Positions 1-8,750 of a stretch of DNA of 64,000 nucleotides are shown here, piece after piece. Within the stretch, counting starts at the first letter, position 1. Each line of letters opens with the position of its first letter. A program made the position numbers and the translations under genes. Where the stretch lies: positions 62,001 through 126,000 of the forward strand of contig CBDEAT010000004.1 of NCBI GenBank assembly GCA_965236175.1, written 5' to 3'. Source of the DNA: Fontibacterium universale (GTDB lineage: Bacteria > Pseudomonadota > Alphaproteobacteria > Pelagibacterales > Pelagibacteraceae). Under the pieces are notes generated by a model. It did no database searches, was not told the DNA's origin, and was given only the letters and a program-made list of their open reading frames with translations.

Positions 1-1618
1 TCTCTAATACTTTAGCTTTTTCTTCTTCATGCTCTTGTTTAGTTTTTTCAACCAAAACTTTATCGTTCGTTCCACCTTCTCTAATTTTTAGATCTAAATT
101 ACCGCCAAGCTGAATATCAGTTCCTCTGCCGGCCATGTTTGTTGCAATGGTAACCGCACCAATTCTTCCTGCTTGAGCAATGATATTTGCTTCTTGTTCG
201 TGAAATTTAGCATTCAAAACATTATGTTTTATCGATTCTTGTTTTAAAATTTTGGAAATTCTCTCAGATTTTTCAATGCTAGTAGTTCCAATTAAAACAG
301 GCTGTTTTTTTTCATTAGCTGAAACAATTTCTTTTATAATTGCATTAAATTTTTCTTTTTCAGTTCTAAAAATTTTATCATTAAAATCTTTTCTAACCAT
401 CGGTCTATTCGTTGGCACCTCAACTACATCTAATTTGTAAATTTCATAAAATTCTTCAGCTTCCGTCAAGGCAGTTCCTGTCATGCCAGAGAGTTTTTCA
501 TATAATCTGAAATAATTTTGAAATGTTATCGAAGCTAAAGTTTGATTTTCATTTTGAATTTGAACACCTTCTTTTGCTTCGATTGCTTGATGCAAACCGT
601 CAGAATATCTTCTGCCTTCCATAATACGACCTGTAAACTCATCAATAATGTAAATTTGATTATCTTTTACGATGTAATCTTTATCTTTAGTAAAAAGCAT
701 ATTTGCTTTTAAAGACTGATTAATGTGATGAACGATAGATAAATTTTGTGGATCGTAGAAATTAGCTCCTTTTAATAAATTTATTTTTCTTAATTTGTCT
801 TCAATAAAGTCTATTCCTTTCTCAGTCAGCAATGCACTACGATCTTTTTCATCAGTATCGTAATGTTCTTTGCTTAATTGATTAACTAATTTGTTACATA
901 AAAAATATTGAGAAGAATTATCTTCTGTAGGCCCAGAAATAATTAAAGGTGTTCTAGCTTCATCAATTAAGATGCTGTCTACTTCGTCAACAATACAGAA
1001 ATAATGTTTTCGCTGTACCATTTCGGCAATAGAGTATTTCATATTGTCTCTTAAATAATCAAATCCAAATTCATTGTTTGTTCCATAAGTGATGTCGCAT
1101 TCGTACTGAGCTTTTCTACTAACATCGTCGATGCCATTTACGATACAGCCAACACTAACTCCTAAAAAATTATAGATTTTTGACATCCATTCAGAGTCAC
1201 GTTTTGCAAGATAGTCATTCACCGTTACAACATGAACGCCTTTTTCTGTTAAGCTATTTAAGTAAGCAGGCAAAGTTGCAACTAATGTTTTTCCTTCCCC
1301 AGTTTTCATTTCTGAAATATTGCCTTGATGAAGAATAATTCCACCTAGTAACTGCACATCAAAATGTCTTTGTCCTGTAGTTCTAATGCTAGCCTCACGT
1401 ACACAAGCAAATGCTTCTGGTAAAATTTTATTTAAATTTTCTCCATTTTTAATTCTTTTTTTAAATTCTTGTGTTTTGTTCTTTAATTCTTCATCTGAAA
1501 GCTTTTGAATTTCAGGTTCTAATGAATTAATTTTTTGAACTAACGGCTGTATTTCAACAAGCTTACGCTCATTAGATGTTTTAAATATTTTTTTTAAAAT
1601 GTTTAAACCGGGTATCAT
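1..1618 (-). CDS. secA: Protein translocase ATPase SecA (N-terminal part, cut by window edge)
   Basis: SecA is the cytoplasmic ATPase motor that pushes unfolded preproteins through the SecYEG channel. The reverse strand from an ATG at 1618 (MIPGLNILKKIFK) reads open to the left edge, about 539 residues of a family normally near 850-900. The Walker A motif MKTGEGKT and the Walker B/DEAD-like stretch VDEVDSILIDEARTP are visible, as are the preprotein cross-linking region and the start of the second nucleotide-binding fold (TNMAGRGTDIQLGG). The C-terminal helical domains and any zinc tail lie outside the window. It diverges from argJ across 82 bp, which must hold both promoters. Identification is certain; only the C-terminus is unknown. 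Confidence 0.97.
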   Translation of the reverse strand, partial: MIPGLNILKKIFKTSNERKLVEIQPLVQKINSLEPEIQKLSDEELKNKTQEFKKRIKNGENLNKILPEAFACVREASIRTTGQRHFDVQLLGGIILHQGNISEMKTGEGKTLVATLPAYLNSLTEKGVHVVTVNDYLAKRDSEWMSKIYNFLGVSVGCIVNGIDDVSRKAQYECDITYGTNNEFGFDYLRDNMKYSIAEMVQRKHYFCIVDEVDSILIDEARTPLIISGPTEDNSSQYFLCNKLVNQLSKEHYDTDEKDRSALLTEKGIDFIEDKLRKINLLKGANFYDPQNLSIVHHINQSLKANMLFTKDKDYIVKDNQIYIIDEFTGRIMEGRRYSDGLHQAIEAKEGVQIQNENQTLASITFQNYFRLYEKLSGMTGTALTEAEEFYEIYKLDVVEVPTNRPMVRKDFNDKIFRTEKEKFNAIIKEIVSANEKKQPVLIGTTSIEKSERISKILKQESIKHNVLNAKFHEQEANIIAQAGRIGAVTIATNMAGRGTDIQLGGNLDLKIREGGTNDKVLVEKTKQEHEEEKAKVLE

Positions 1619-1700
1619 TTTGAGATATTATTACAGATAAATTAAATAGTATAAATTTAGCAACTACCTTATAACTGAAAAAATACTAAATAAAATACAC

Positions 1701-2963
1701 ATGACTACGCTATTTCAAAACTTTTTTAAGAAAAAACAACTTAATAGAGTTACCAAAGATTTCCCCGAGATGCCAAGTATTGATGGACTGGAGATTTCAA
1801 CGGTAAGTGCAGGCTTGTATAATACAAACAGAGATGATGTGAGTTTATTTTATTTTCCTGACGGTGCCATATTTTCAGGAGTTTATACAAAATCTTCAAC
1901 AAGATCTGTTTGTATTGATTGGAATGTTAAGGCAAATAAAAAAGATATCAGAGCTTTATTAGTTAACACTAGAAATGCAAATGCATACACAGGTAAGCAA
2001 GGATTAAATAGTATTATAGAATTATCAAAATTCTTTACAGATAAAAAAAAAATTACAAACAAACAAATTTTATTTGCATCTACAGGAGTGATTGGTCAAC
2101 CATTTCCACTTACAAAAGTTAAAGGAGCGCTACCCAATTTAATTGAAAAATTAAAAAGACCTATAAAATTAACTTGGATTAAGCAGGCCCTGTCTATTAT
2201 GACCACAGATACATTTGGAAAAATGAGCTGTGCTGTAGTTCAAACCAATAAAGATTTTATAAATATAGCGGGTATTGCAAAGGGATCAGGAATGATCGCG
2301 CCAAATATGGCAACAATGTTTGGTTTTATTTTTACTGATGCAAATATTTCTCAAGAAGTTTTAAATAAAATGTTGAAAAGAAATACCGAAAATACATTTA
2401 ATGCAATTACAGTTGATGGAGACACCTCAACAAATGATATGGTTTTAGTTTTCTCAACTAGAAAAGCTAAGAATAGAATTATTAATGATATTAATTCTAA
2501 AGCTGCAAAAGATTTTGAAAAAGCACTTTATGAAGTGATGTTAGACCTTTCCAAACAAGTTGTTTTAGATGGTGAGGGCGCTAAAAAATTTCTTACTATA
2601 AATGTAACGGGAGCTTCTAATGATAAATTCGCAAAAGAAGTTGCTATGTCCATTGCAAATTCGCCACTTGTTAAAACTGCACTTGCAGGAAGTGATCCTA
2701 ATTGGGGTAGAATTTTAATGGCGATTGGCAAAACTAATGAAAGAGTAAAAAAAGAAAAAATTGAAATTAAAATTGGAGATTCTTTAATTACAAAATATGG
2801 AATGCAGGTACCAAGTTATGATGAGCAAAAAGTTAAAAATTATATGCTCGGTGATGATATTATTTTTGATGTGAATTTAAATTTAGGTAAGGGAAAATTT
2901 ACTGCTTACACTTGCGATTTTAATGCTGAATATATTTCAATTAACGCAGACTATAGATCTTAA
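1701..2963 (+). CDS. argJ: Bifunctional glutamate N-acetyltransferase / amino-acid acetyltransferase ArgJ
   Basis: ArgJ transfers acetyl groups from N-acetylornithine to glutamate, and in bifunctional forms uses acetyl-CoA, so arginine synthesis can recycle acetyl groups. The 420-residue protein has the usual full length. The autocleavage site is clear: KGSGMIAPNMATM, with Thr205 (in MATM) expected to become the N-terminal nucleophile of the beta chain. FNAITVDGDTSTND and AGSDPNWGRI are other family signatures. The start follows a weak purine stretch and no upstream alternative stands out. It is convergent with mbfA with no bases between the two stop codons. Whether it is mono- or bifunctional cannot be decided from the sequence. 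Confidence 0.95.
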   Translation: MTTLFQNFFKKKQLNRVTKDFPEMPSIDGLEISTVSAGLYNTNRDDVSLFYFPDGAIFSGVYTKSSTRSVCIDWNVKANKKDIRALLVNTRNANAYTGKQGLNSIIELSKFFTDKKKITNKQILFASTGVIGQPFPLTKVKGALPNLIEKLKRPIKLTWIKQALSIMTTDTFGKMSCAVVQTNKDFINIAGIAKGSGMIAPNMATMFGFIFTDANISQEVLNKMLKRNTENTFNAITVDGDTSTNDMVLVFSTRKAKNRIINDINSKAAKDFEKALYEVMLDLSKQVVLDGEGAKKFLTINVTGASNDKFAKEVAMSIANSPLVKTALAGSDPNWGRILMAIGKTNERVKKEKIEIKIGDSLITKYGMQVPSYDEQKVKNYMLGDDIIFDVNLNLGKGKFTAYTCDFNAEYISINADYRS

Positions 2964-3941
2964 TTAACCTGATCCTATAAGAATTCCAGCAGCAAGAACT
3001 AACGCTCCTCCAACAACAACTTGAAGTGCTGCTCTAAAAAATGGTGCTTCCATATATTTATTTTGAATCCAAACAATCGCCCAAAGTTCAAAGAACACAA
3101 CAATCATCGCTATAACAGTTGCTGTCCAAAAATGTGGGATTAAATATGGAAGTGCATGACCTAAACCACCAACGGCTGTCATCACGCCAGCTGCAATACC
3201 GCGTTTAAGAGGAGAGCCTCTTCCTGAAATTGCGCCATCATCAGAAACAGCTTCAGTTAAGCCCATAGATATTCCAGCACCAATAGATGCCGCAAAACCC
3301 ACAATAAAAGTTGTCCAAGTATTTTGTGTTGCAAACGCTGTTGCAAAAATTGGAGCTAATGTTGAAACGGAGCCATCCATTAATCCAGCTAAACCGGGTT
3401 GCACCCATGTTAAAATAAATTGTCTTTTAGAAGTTCTCTCTTCAATTTCTTTTGCATCGCCGCTCGCATGTGATTCTATTAATTTATCCGCAACAGAAGT
3501 GTGGCCAGCTTCAGCTGCCGCAAGGTCACCAAGTAATTTTCTAGTCCCAGCATCAGTTGTTGCTTGAGCTGCTTTTATGTAAAAATTATAAGCATCTCTC
3601 TCCATCATTTCAGACTCTAATCTAATCCTATCAATACTCAGATTTTTTATAAGCCATACAGGTTTTCGTGCATAAAAACCTGAAACGTGCTCTCTTCTTA
3701 TAAGAGGAATATTTTCACCAAATCTTGACTGAAATTTAGTAATTAAAATTTTTCTATGACCGTCCTCGACTCTTGCCATATCTAAAAATATTTTCGCAGA
3801 GTCTGGATAGTCTTTTTTTAAATTTTCAGCGTAGCTTCTGTAAATCGAAGCATCATCTTCTTCAGAAGAAATCGCTAATGCTAATATTTCTTTTTCAGAA
3901 AGATCTGAAAATCTTCTTCTATAACTAAATCCAGGTATCAT
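2964..3941 (-). CDS. mbfA: Membrane-bound ferritin-like iron exporter (rubrerythrin domain + VIT1/CCC1 domain), MbfA type
   Basis: This 325-residue protein joins an N-terminal ferritin-like/rubrerythrin domain (residues about 15-160, with carboxylate-histidine motifs such as VEDGHRK and AAAEAGH) to a C-terminal VIT1/CCC1 domain with about five membrane helices. That order matches MbfA of Bradyrhizobium and Agrobacterium, an inner-membrane iron exporter that protects against iron and peroxide stress. It lies 31 bp downstream of an FTR1-type permease on the same strand, so the two are probably co-transcribed. In rhizobia mbfA is controlled by Irr; I see no convincing operator here. It could also be annotated as a generic VIT1/CCC1 transporter. 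Confidence 0.9.
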   Translation of the reverse strand: MIPGFSYRRRFSDLSEKEILALAISSEEDDASIYRSYAENLKKDYPDSAKIFLDMARVEDGHRKILITKFQSRFGENIPLIRREHVSGFYARKPVWLIKNLSIDRIRLESEMMERDAYNFYIKAAQATTDAGTRKLLGDLAAAEAGHTSVADKLIESHASGDAKEIEERTSKRQFILTWVQPGLAGLMDGSVSTLAPIFATAFATQNTWTTFIVGFAASIGAGISMGLTEAVSDDGAISGRGSPLKRGIAAGVMTAVGGLGHALPYLIPHFWTATVIAMIVVFFELWAIVWIQNKYMEAPFFRAALQVVVGGALVLAAGILIGSG

Positions 3942-3972
3942 TAATATTAATTACTAATTTTAAATTTATAAA

Positions 3973-4620
3973 TTAGATTATTTTAAGTTCACGTAAGCCT
4001 GCATAAAAATCTTTTGCACCTTCATAGCCAAAATAAACTGAAAGCAATAATAGTAGAACGCTTGAAATTCTAAAGAATGTTCCCATAGGAATTATTTTAG
4101 TAATTTTATTTAAACCAAAATAAACAAAAATTAGAGCCAGTGTTCCAGTAATTGCGCCAGCAATTACAGGCACTGTACTGTAAATTGTAGAAGTGAATAA
4201 AGCAGCATAAAATAAAACTACTTCAAAACCCTCTCGAATAATTGCAAAGAAGACTGTAAGGGATAAAAAGAAGGGGTTACCCGTAGAAACGGCTCTGTCT
4301 ACTTTTCCTTCAACATGCTGTTTTGCACTGTGACTAAAATAAGCAACATAAGCCAACATACCAGATGCAATTAGCATTACCGAACCTTCAAATAACTCTT
4401 GATGTGCATGAGTTATTGCTGCAATTTTTTTTACAGCTAAAGCAGTTAGCAAAGATACTACTATGCCGGCAACCAATCCCCACATGACAGCAGGACGATG
4501 ATGTCTAGCATTCATTTTATCTAAATATGTAAATACTAGGATAGAGATTAATAAAGCCTCGAATCCTTCTCTAAAAAGGATAAAAAAAGAACTTAAATAT
4601 GGCGTTAGCGTTTCAGTCAT
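3973..4620 (-). CDS. FTR1-family high-affinity iron permease
   Basis: FTR1 permeases move iron across the inner membrane, usually ferric iron delivered by an oxidase or a periplasmic partner. The 215-residue protein is almost entirely hydrophobic and has two copies of the REGFE iron-binding motif (residues 17-21 and 129-133), the REGLE-type signature of the family. It lacks the periplasmic cupredoxin-like or heme domains seen in larger EfeU/FetM systems, and no EfeO, EfeB or P19-like partner is nearby. It sits 31 bp upstream of mbfA on the same strand, pairing a likely importer with a likely exporter. Transport direction is inferred from the family. Confidence 0.88.
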   Translation of the reverse strand: MTETLTPYLSSFFILFREGFEALLISILVFTYLDKMNARHHRPAVMWGLVAGIVVSLLTALAVKKIAAITHAHQELFEGSVMLIASGMLAYVAYFSHSAKQHVEGKVDRAVSTGNPFFLSLTVFFAIIREGFEVVLFYAALFTSTIYSTVPVIAGAITGTLALIFVYFGLNKITKIIPMGTFFRISSVLLLLLSVYFGYEGAKDFYAGLRELKII

Positions 4621-4752
4621 TTTAATTGAATGGAGTATGATTAATTATTTTCATATTTAATGTCAAACACTAATACAATAAATACAACCTTTAATTCTGA
4701 GTATTTTAGTAGGAATAGTCTTTATTTTTCAAAGAGAAAAATAACTTCAAAC

Positions 4753-5423
4753 TCAATTTGTCGCATTAATTTTTTTCCAAACAAAATAAGTATTTAGAAA
4801 AAATAAACTCATAAATAAAAAATAATTCCATTCGATGATAATTCTAGTATTCCAAGTTGTTAATTGTAGGAATCGATTAGTAAATAAAAATAAAACGAAA
4901 CCAAAAATCACAACCAAAAAACTATGGTAAAAAGTGATCCTTAATAGCCTGAAAAGATACTATAACCTGATAATCGTCTTTTATTTTCATGTAAGATAAT
5001 GCGATAAAGAATTGAAAAAATACTAAGCTAATAATATAGATAAATATTCCACCTCTTCTCATAAATTTCCAAACTTCCGACCCCTCTACTCCTAGAAAGA
5101 GAATATAGGTCAATAAGCATGCAGCCGAAACAAGACCAAATAATAAAATTAAATTTAAATATATTTTAGAAATTAAAAACTTTTTAAATATTCTTACATG
5201 CTCAAAAGAGTATGCAATAATCATTATGACAGTAATTAACATCATTGGTTTAAATATTAGAACACCCGGATGACTTCTGCCAATTCTACTGATCGTGTAA
5301 CAACCGTTGATAAATGGATTGCATGGCTCATAAACGTTAAAAGTCTATTGCAACACCAAGACAGGCAAAAACTGTTATTAATGGAATAATAAATAATCCA
5401 AGACTTAATCTTTGAACTAACAT
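4753..5423 (-). CDS. Multi-TM membrane protein of unknown function, interrupted by two frameshifts
   Basis: Three reading frames join into one membrane protein. It starts at the ATG at 5423 (MLVQRLSLGLFIIPLITVFA) and meets a one-base shift in the A run at 5339-5342. It continues as NVYEPCNPFINGCYTISRIGR, then shifts again in the A run at 4929-4933 and ends with IIIEWNYF...KKINATN. Deleting one base at each site restores an open frame of about 222 residues with five or six membrane segments. The start overlaps the stop of the upstream DUF2721 gene (TAATG), suggesting translational coupling. The CNPFxNGC-SISR-type segment is reminiscent of Frag1/DRAM-like membrane proteins, but I cannot assign a function. 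The frameshifts are probably sequencing errors. Confidence 0.6.
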
Positions 5424-5852
5424 TAAAAAATATTATCTTCTTTATCTTTAAGGTCAGTTAAATGATATTCTAAAGCTCTAGCCGATAGCTGAACTTCAAT
5501 TACAAACAGGATGATAGCAATCACCAAACAATACAACTGCGATTCCAAAACAATTTAATGAAATATCAGGTTTATGAATGTATCCAAAAAAAATAGTTAA
5601 TAAATTTGTAAATAATGCAATACCAGAGAGAGTTTGAATAAGTTTAATAAGTTTAATTCTATAAGTTAGAGTTTTTATTTGAGCAATATAACGTTTGCCC
5701 ATGACATCTTTTGTGTCTATTTTTTTTTCAATAATTTCAGCATGAATTTTCCTAACCAATGCTGCACAGCTATTGTAACGATGAGTAAAATTAGTCATCA
5801 TTAATGGAATAGCTGGGAATAATAATGCTGGGTAAAGAATGAAATTTTCCAT
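5423..5852 (-). CDS. DUF2721 family membrane protein (one frameshift)
   Basis: The protein begins MENFILYPALLFPAIPLMM and has the DUF2721 pattern: an N-terminal helix, a conserved LxxRI segment (residues about 58-70) and two further helices. The frame breaks near 5519-5523. Removing one base there restores the typical family end, IAIILFVIEVQLSARALEYH, and the stop at 5423-5425, giving about 142 residues. Without repair the ORF would end early with an unrelated tail. The stop overlaps the start of the next gene (TAATG), and a 44-residue membrane peptide gene lies 23 bp upstream, so the three look like one operon. Function is unknown. Confidence 0.72.
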
Positions 5853-5875
5853 TTAAAATTAAAAAAAATTAATTT

Positions 5876-6010
5876 TTAAATATCTGTAAAAGTTCCTGTT
5901 CTAGGATCTTTTTTTAACACTCTAATTTGATTTTGCTTTTTACTACGCGAATAAAGAAATAGTATTGTTGCAATTAAAAAAACTATTAAAGTAATTAAGT
6001 ATTTAGTCAT
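5876..6010 (-). CDS. Small single-TM protein, 44 aa
   Basis: A short reverse-strand frame, ATG at 6010, encodes MTKYLITLIVFLIATILFLY followed by a basic stretch (SRSKKQNQIR) and a polar tail (KKDPRTGTFTDI). The layout is one membrane helix with a positively charged cytoplasmic side. It sits 23 bp upstream of the DUF2721 gene on the same strand and fits the same operon. I do not recognise a family. Support is the coherent hydrophobic-then-basic layout and the operon position. Confidence 0.5.
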   Translation of the reverse strand: MTKYLITLIVFLIATILFLYSRSKKQNQIRVLKKDPRTGTFTDI

Positions 6011-6068
6011 TATTTTGTAAATTAAATGCTAATTATGACTATTCGAAGTCAACTACTAGACTAATATA

Positions 6069-6620
6069 ATGCAAGTAAGATCAATAATTTTTGTATGTCT
6101 TTTAAGCATAGCGGGTTTTTTCCCAGCTTTTGCAAATGAGCAGAAAATTATTAAAGACTTAAAAGAGGGTGGAAAGTTAATTCTTATTCGCCATTCCGAA
6201 GCACCGGGAACTGGAGATCCTGCAAATTTTAATTTGAATGATTGCAAAACTCAAAGGAATTTATCAGCAGAAGGTATTGAACAAGCAAAACGATTAGGTG
6301 ATTTTTTTATAAAGAACAATATCTCTTTTGAAAAAGTTTATTCATCTGAATATTGCAGATGCAAAGACACAGCTAGATATGCATTTAAAAATTTTGAAAC
6401 TTTTTCAGGTCTAAACTCTACATTTGCAGACCCAAGCAAAACACCTGCGTATATAAAGAGAACCAAAGAATTTATTGAAAAGTTAGATAAGAGTAAAAAT
6501 TATATATTTGTTGCTCATCACACAACAATTGAAGGATTAGCGAGTACGTTTGCAAACTCTGGTGAGATGGTCATAGTCGATAGATCTTATAAAGTTATCG
6601 GCACCTTTAAAGTTAATTAG
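6069..6620 (+). CDS. Exported histidine phosphatase family protein
   Basis: This 183-residue protein has a signal peptide (MQVRSIIFVCLLSIAGFFPAFA) and then the histidine phosphatase core. The phosphate-accepting histidine lies in LILIRHSEAPGTGDP (RHG motif as RHS), and the second catalytic histidine is probably in VAHHTTIEGL. Members hydrolyse phosphomonoesters through a phosphohistidine intermediate; this one would act in the periplasm, and its substrate is unknown. It is similar in length and layout to short exported phosphoglycerate-mutase-like phosphatases. It is divergent from the 44-residue peptide gene and followed 60 bp later by a LysR-type DNA-binding domain. Confidence 0.85.
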   Translation: MQVRSIIFVCLLSIAGFFPAFANEQKIIKDLKEGGKLILIRHSEAPGTGDPANFNLNDCKTQRNLSAEGIEQAKRLGDFFIKNNISFEKVYSSEYCRCKDTARYAFKNFETFSGLNSTFADPSKTPAYIKRTKEFIEKLDKSKNYIFVAHHTTIEGLASTFANSGEMVIVDRSYKVIGTFKVN

Positions 6621-6680
6621 CATACCTCATTTTCCAACATTGCATTAGTTAGTTATGCATTTTGGATATACATTTTTTAA

Positions 6681-6938
6681 ATGAACTGGGAAAAGCTAAA
6701 AGTCTTTAAAAAAGTAGCTAAAGCTGGGAGTTTTTTAACAGCATCAAAGCAAGACAATAAATCTCAATCAACTTTTTCAAGGGCAGTAATGGATCTTGAG
6801 AAGGAAATAAATCAAAAACTTTTTAATAGAACAAGCAAAGGAGTTATACCAACTTTGCATGGCAACACACTTTTAGATTTAGTTGATGATTTTTCTAATA
6901 AATTAAATCAATTTAAGAACAATATCAGAAAAAATTAA
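6681..6938 (+). CDS. Stand-alone LysR-type helix-turn-helix protein
   Basis: The 85-residue product matches the N-terminal winged helix-turn-helix of LysR regulators: MNWEKLKVFKKVAKAGSF, then QSTFSRAVMDLEKEINQKLFNR and the wing (RTSKGVIPTLHG). It ends with a short helical tail (DLVDDFSNKLNQFKNNIRKN) in place of the roughly 200-residue effector domain. The stop is followed by non-coding sequence up to glnK, so this is not a simple frameshift of a full LysR gene. Such a protein could still dimerise through the linker helix. Its position just before glnK-amtB suggests, but does not prove, a link to nitrogen control. Confidence 0.8.
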   Translation: MNWEKLKVFKKVAKAGSFLTASKQDNKSQSTFSRAVMDLEKEINQKLFNRTSKGVIPTLHGNTLLDLVDDFSNKLNQFKNNIRKN

Positions 6939-7051
6939 TTTTTTTTGGTTATGCATTCTGATCATATCTGAATCATTGAATGGTCATTTCATTTTAAAAA
7001 AAATCTTTGTTACTCCATTACTAATTAAAACAAACAGAAACAGGGAGTATT

Positions 7052-7390
7052 ATGAAACTAATCACTGCGATCATAAAACCCGAACAAGCGGATAATGTTA
7101 AGAAAGCTCTTAACAAAATCGGCGTGGATGGGTTGACGATGACAGATGTCAAAGGGTATGGAAGGCAGAAGGGTCATACAGAATTTTATCGAGGTTCTGA
7201 ATATGAAGTTGCTTTTCTTCCAAAAACAAAACTAGAAATAGCGGTCTCAAATAAGAAATATAAAAAAGCTTTAGAGACTATTCTTAAAACTGCGAAGACT
7301 GGAAAAATTGGTGATGGAAAAATTTTCGTAACTAATTTGAGTCAAGTTATTCGTGTTCGAACAGGTGAAAAAGGAGATAAAGCAATATGA
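7052..7390 (+). CDS. glnK: Nitrogen regulatory protein P-II
   Basis: P-II proteins are trimeric sensors of 2-oxoglutarate, ATP/ADP and, through uridylylation, glutamine. The 112-residue sequence is full length. The T-loop (GRQKGHTEFYRGSEYEV) carries Tyr51, the uridylylation site, and the C-terminal signature GDGKIFV is present. A good ribosome-binding site (CAGGGAG) precedes the ATG. The stop overlaps the amtB start (ATGA, 4 nt), the classical glnK-amtB arrangement in which GlnK plugs the ammonium channel. I named it glnK rather than glnB because of this linkage. No NtrC-type site is evident upstream. Confidence 0.95.
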   Translation: MKLITAIIKPEQADNVKKALNKIGVDGLTMTDVKGYGRQKGHTEFYRGSEYEVAFLPKTKLEIAVSNKKYKKALETILKTAKTGKIGDGKIFVTNLSQVIRVRTGEKGDKAI

Positions 7391-8664
7391 TGAAAATAAT
7401 GTCTAAAATTTTAATTTTTGTTGTTGTTTTATTTCAATCAACAGTTCTTTTTGCAGCTGCACCAAAACCAGTATTAAATCCAGGTGACGCGTCATGGATG
7501 TTAACAAGTACAGCGCTTGTATTGTTAATGACTATTCCAGGCGTTGCTTTGTTTTATGGTGGTTTAGTGGGTAAGAAAAACGTTGTTTCAACAATTAGCC
7601 AATCATTCATGATCACTTGTGTTGTGACGTTAGTTTGGTTTATTGGTGGATATTCTCTTACTTTCGGCGAAGGCAATTTATTTATCGGCGATCTTTCTAA
7701 ATTATTTTTGAAAGGCGTTGATGTTGCTGCATTAAATATGACAATCCCTGAAACAGTTTTTATTTGCTACCAGTTAACATTTGCAATTATTACTGTTTCT
7801 CTAATCTGCGGATCAATTGTTGAACGTGTTAATTTCGGAGCCCTATTTATTTTTGTAGTACTATGGGCAGTCCTAGTTTACGCGCCAATTGGACACATGG
7901 TTTGGGGTGGTGGATATTTATCTAAATTAGGCGTTCTTGATTATGCAGGCGGAACAGTGGTGCATATTAATTCAGGAGTTGCTGGTTTAGTTGCCGCTTT
8001 AGTAATTGGTAAAAGAAAATCAAAAGCTCGTCCACATAACATAGCATTAACAATGATTGGTGCTTCAATGTTATGGGTGGGTTGGTTTGGATTTAATGCT
8101 GGTTCAGCAGTTGCCGCAAACGGTAGCGCTGGAATGGCAATGCTTGTAACTCAAATTGCAGCTGCAACAGCGGGTGTTGCTTGGATGCTTGCTGAGTGGT
8201 TCACAGGCGAAAAGAAACCAAGTTTACTTGGAATGTGTTCAGGTGCTGTAGCAGGATTAGTTGCGATTACTCCAGCTTCAGGATTTGTTGGTCCAAGTGG
8301 AGCTTTCTTTATCGGACTTGCTGCAGGAATATTCTGTTACTTAACTTGCACTAAATTAAAAAGTGCTCTTGGCTATGACGACTCTTTGGATGTATTTGGT
8401 ATCCACGCGTTAGGCGGAGCTCTTGGTGCGATTTTAACAGGAGTATTCACTCTAAAAGCAATTGGTGGAACAGCAGGACTATTAGAAGGAAATGCTGCTC
8501 AAGTTAAATTACAAATAATTGGTGTTGTTGTGACTGTGGCTTACACAGCGATCGCAACTTACATCATATTAAAAGTAGTTAGCTTTATTACACCATTAAG
8601 AGCTTCTGATGCTCAAGAGAGAGATGGTTTAGACCTTTCTCAGCATGGAGAACAAGTAAACTAA
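7387..8664 (+). CDS. amtB: Ammonium transporter AmtB
   Basis: AmtB conducts ammonium across the inner membrane. The 425-residue protein starts with a cleavable-type signal (LIFVVVLFQSTVLFAAA) and has 11 membrane helices. Family signatures include the first transmembrane segment DASWMLTSTALVLLMT, the GGTVVHINSGVAGLVAA segment, FGIHALGG with a pore histidine, and a C-terminal cytoplasmic tail ending DLSQHGEQVN. The coding frame overlaps glnK by four bases. An intrinsic terminator follows at 8701-8732, so glnK-amtB is a two-gene unit. Confident on family and role. Confidence 0.96.
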   Translation: MMKIMSKILIFVVVLFQSTVLFAAAPKPVLNPGDASWMLTSTALVLLMTIPGVALFYGGLVGKKNVVSTISQSFMITCVVTLVWFIGGYSLTFGEGNLFIGDLSKLFLKGVDVAALNMTIPETVFICYQLTFAIITVSLICGSIVERVNFGALFIFVVLWAVLVYAPIGHMVWGGGYLSKLGVLDYAGGTVVHINSGVAGLVAALVIGKRKSKARPHNIALTMIGASMLWVGWFGFNAGSAVAANGSAGMAMLVTQIAAATAGVAWMLAEWFTGEKKPSLLGMCSGAVAGLVAITPASGFVGPSGAFFIGLAAGIFCYLTCTKLKSALGYDDSLDVFGIHALGGALGAILTGVFTLKAIGGTAGLLEGNAAQVKLQIIGVVVTVAYTAIATYIILKVVSFITPLRASDAQERDGLDLSQHGEQVN

Positions 8665-8700
8665 ACATTATAAGTTCCCCCTTATAAGTTAAGTTAATTG

Positions 8701-8732
8701 AAGCCCAGATTAAAATCTGGGCTTCTTTTTTT
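8701..8732 (+). terminator. Rho-independent terminator after amtB
   Basis: A perfect 10-bp stem (AAGCCCAGAT / ATCTGGGCTT) with a 4-base TAAA loop is followed by a T run. It lies 36 bp after the amtB stop. An A run on the far side and the convergent kup gene mean it may work in both directions. Confidence 0.9.
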
Positions 8733-8750
8733 AAAAAAAATAAAAATAAT

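Noticed and set aside
2528..2731. Antisense frames within argJ, phaC, phaA and other genes
   Set aside because: They are shadows of strongly conserved genes on the other strand and show no independent signals.
4640..4700. Possible Fur/Irr operator before the FTR1 gene
   Set aside because: The AT-rich sequence has only weak GATWAT-like patterns, which are expected by chance at this base composition.
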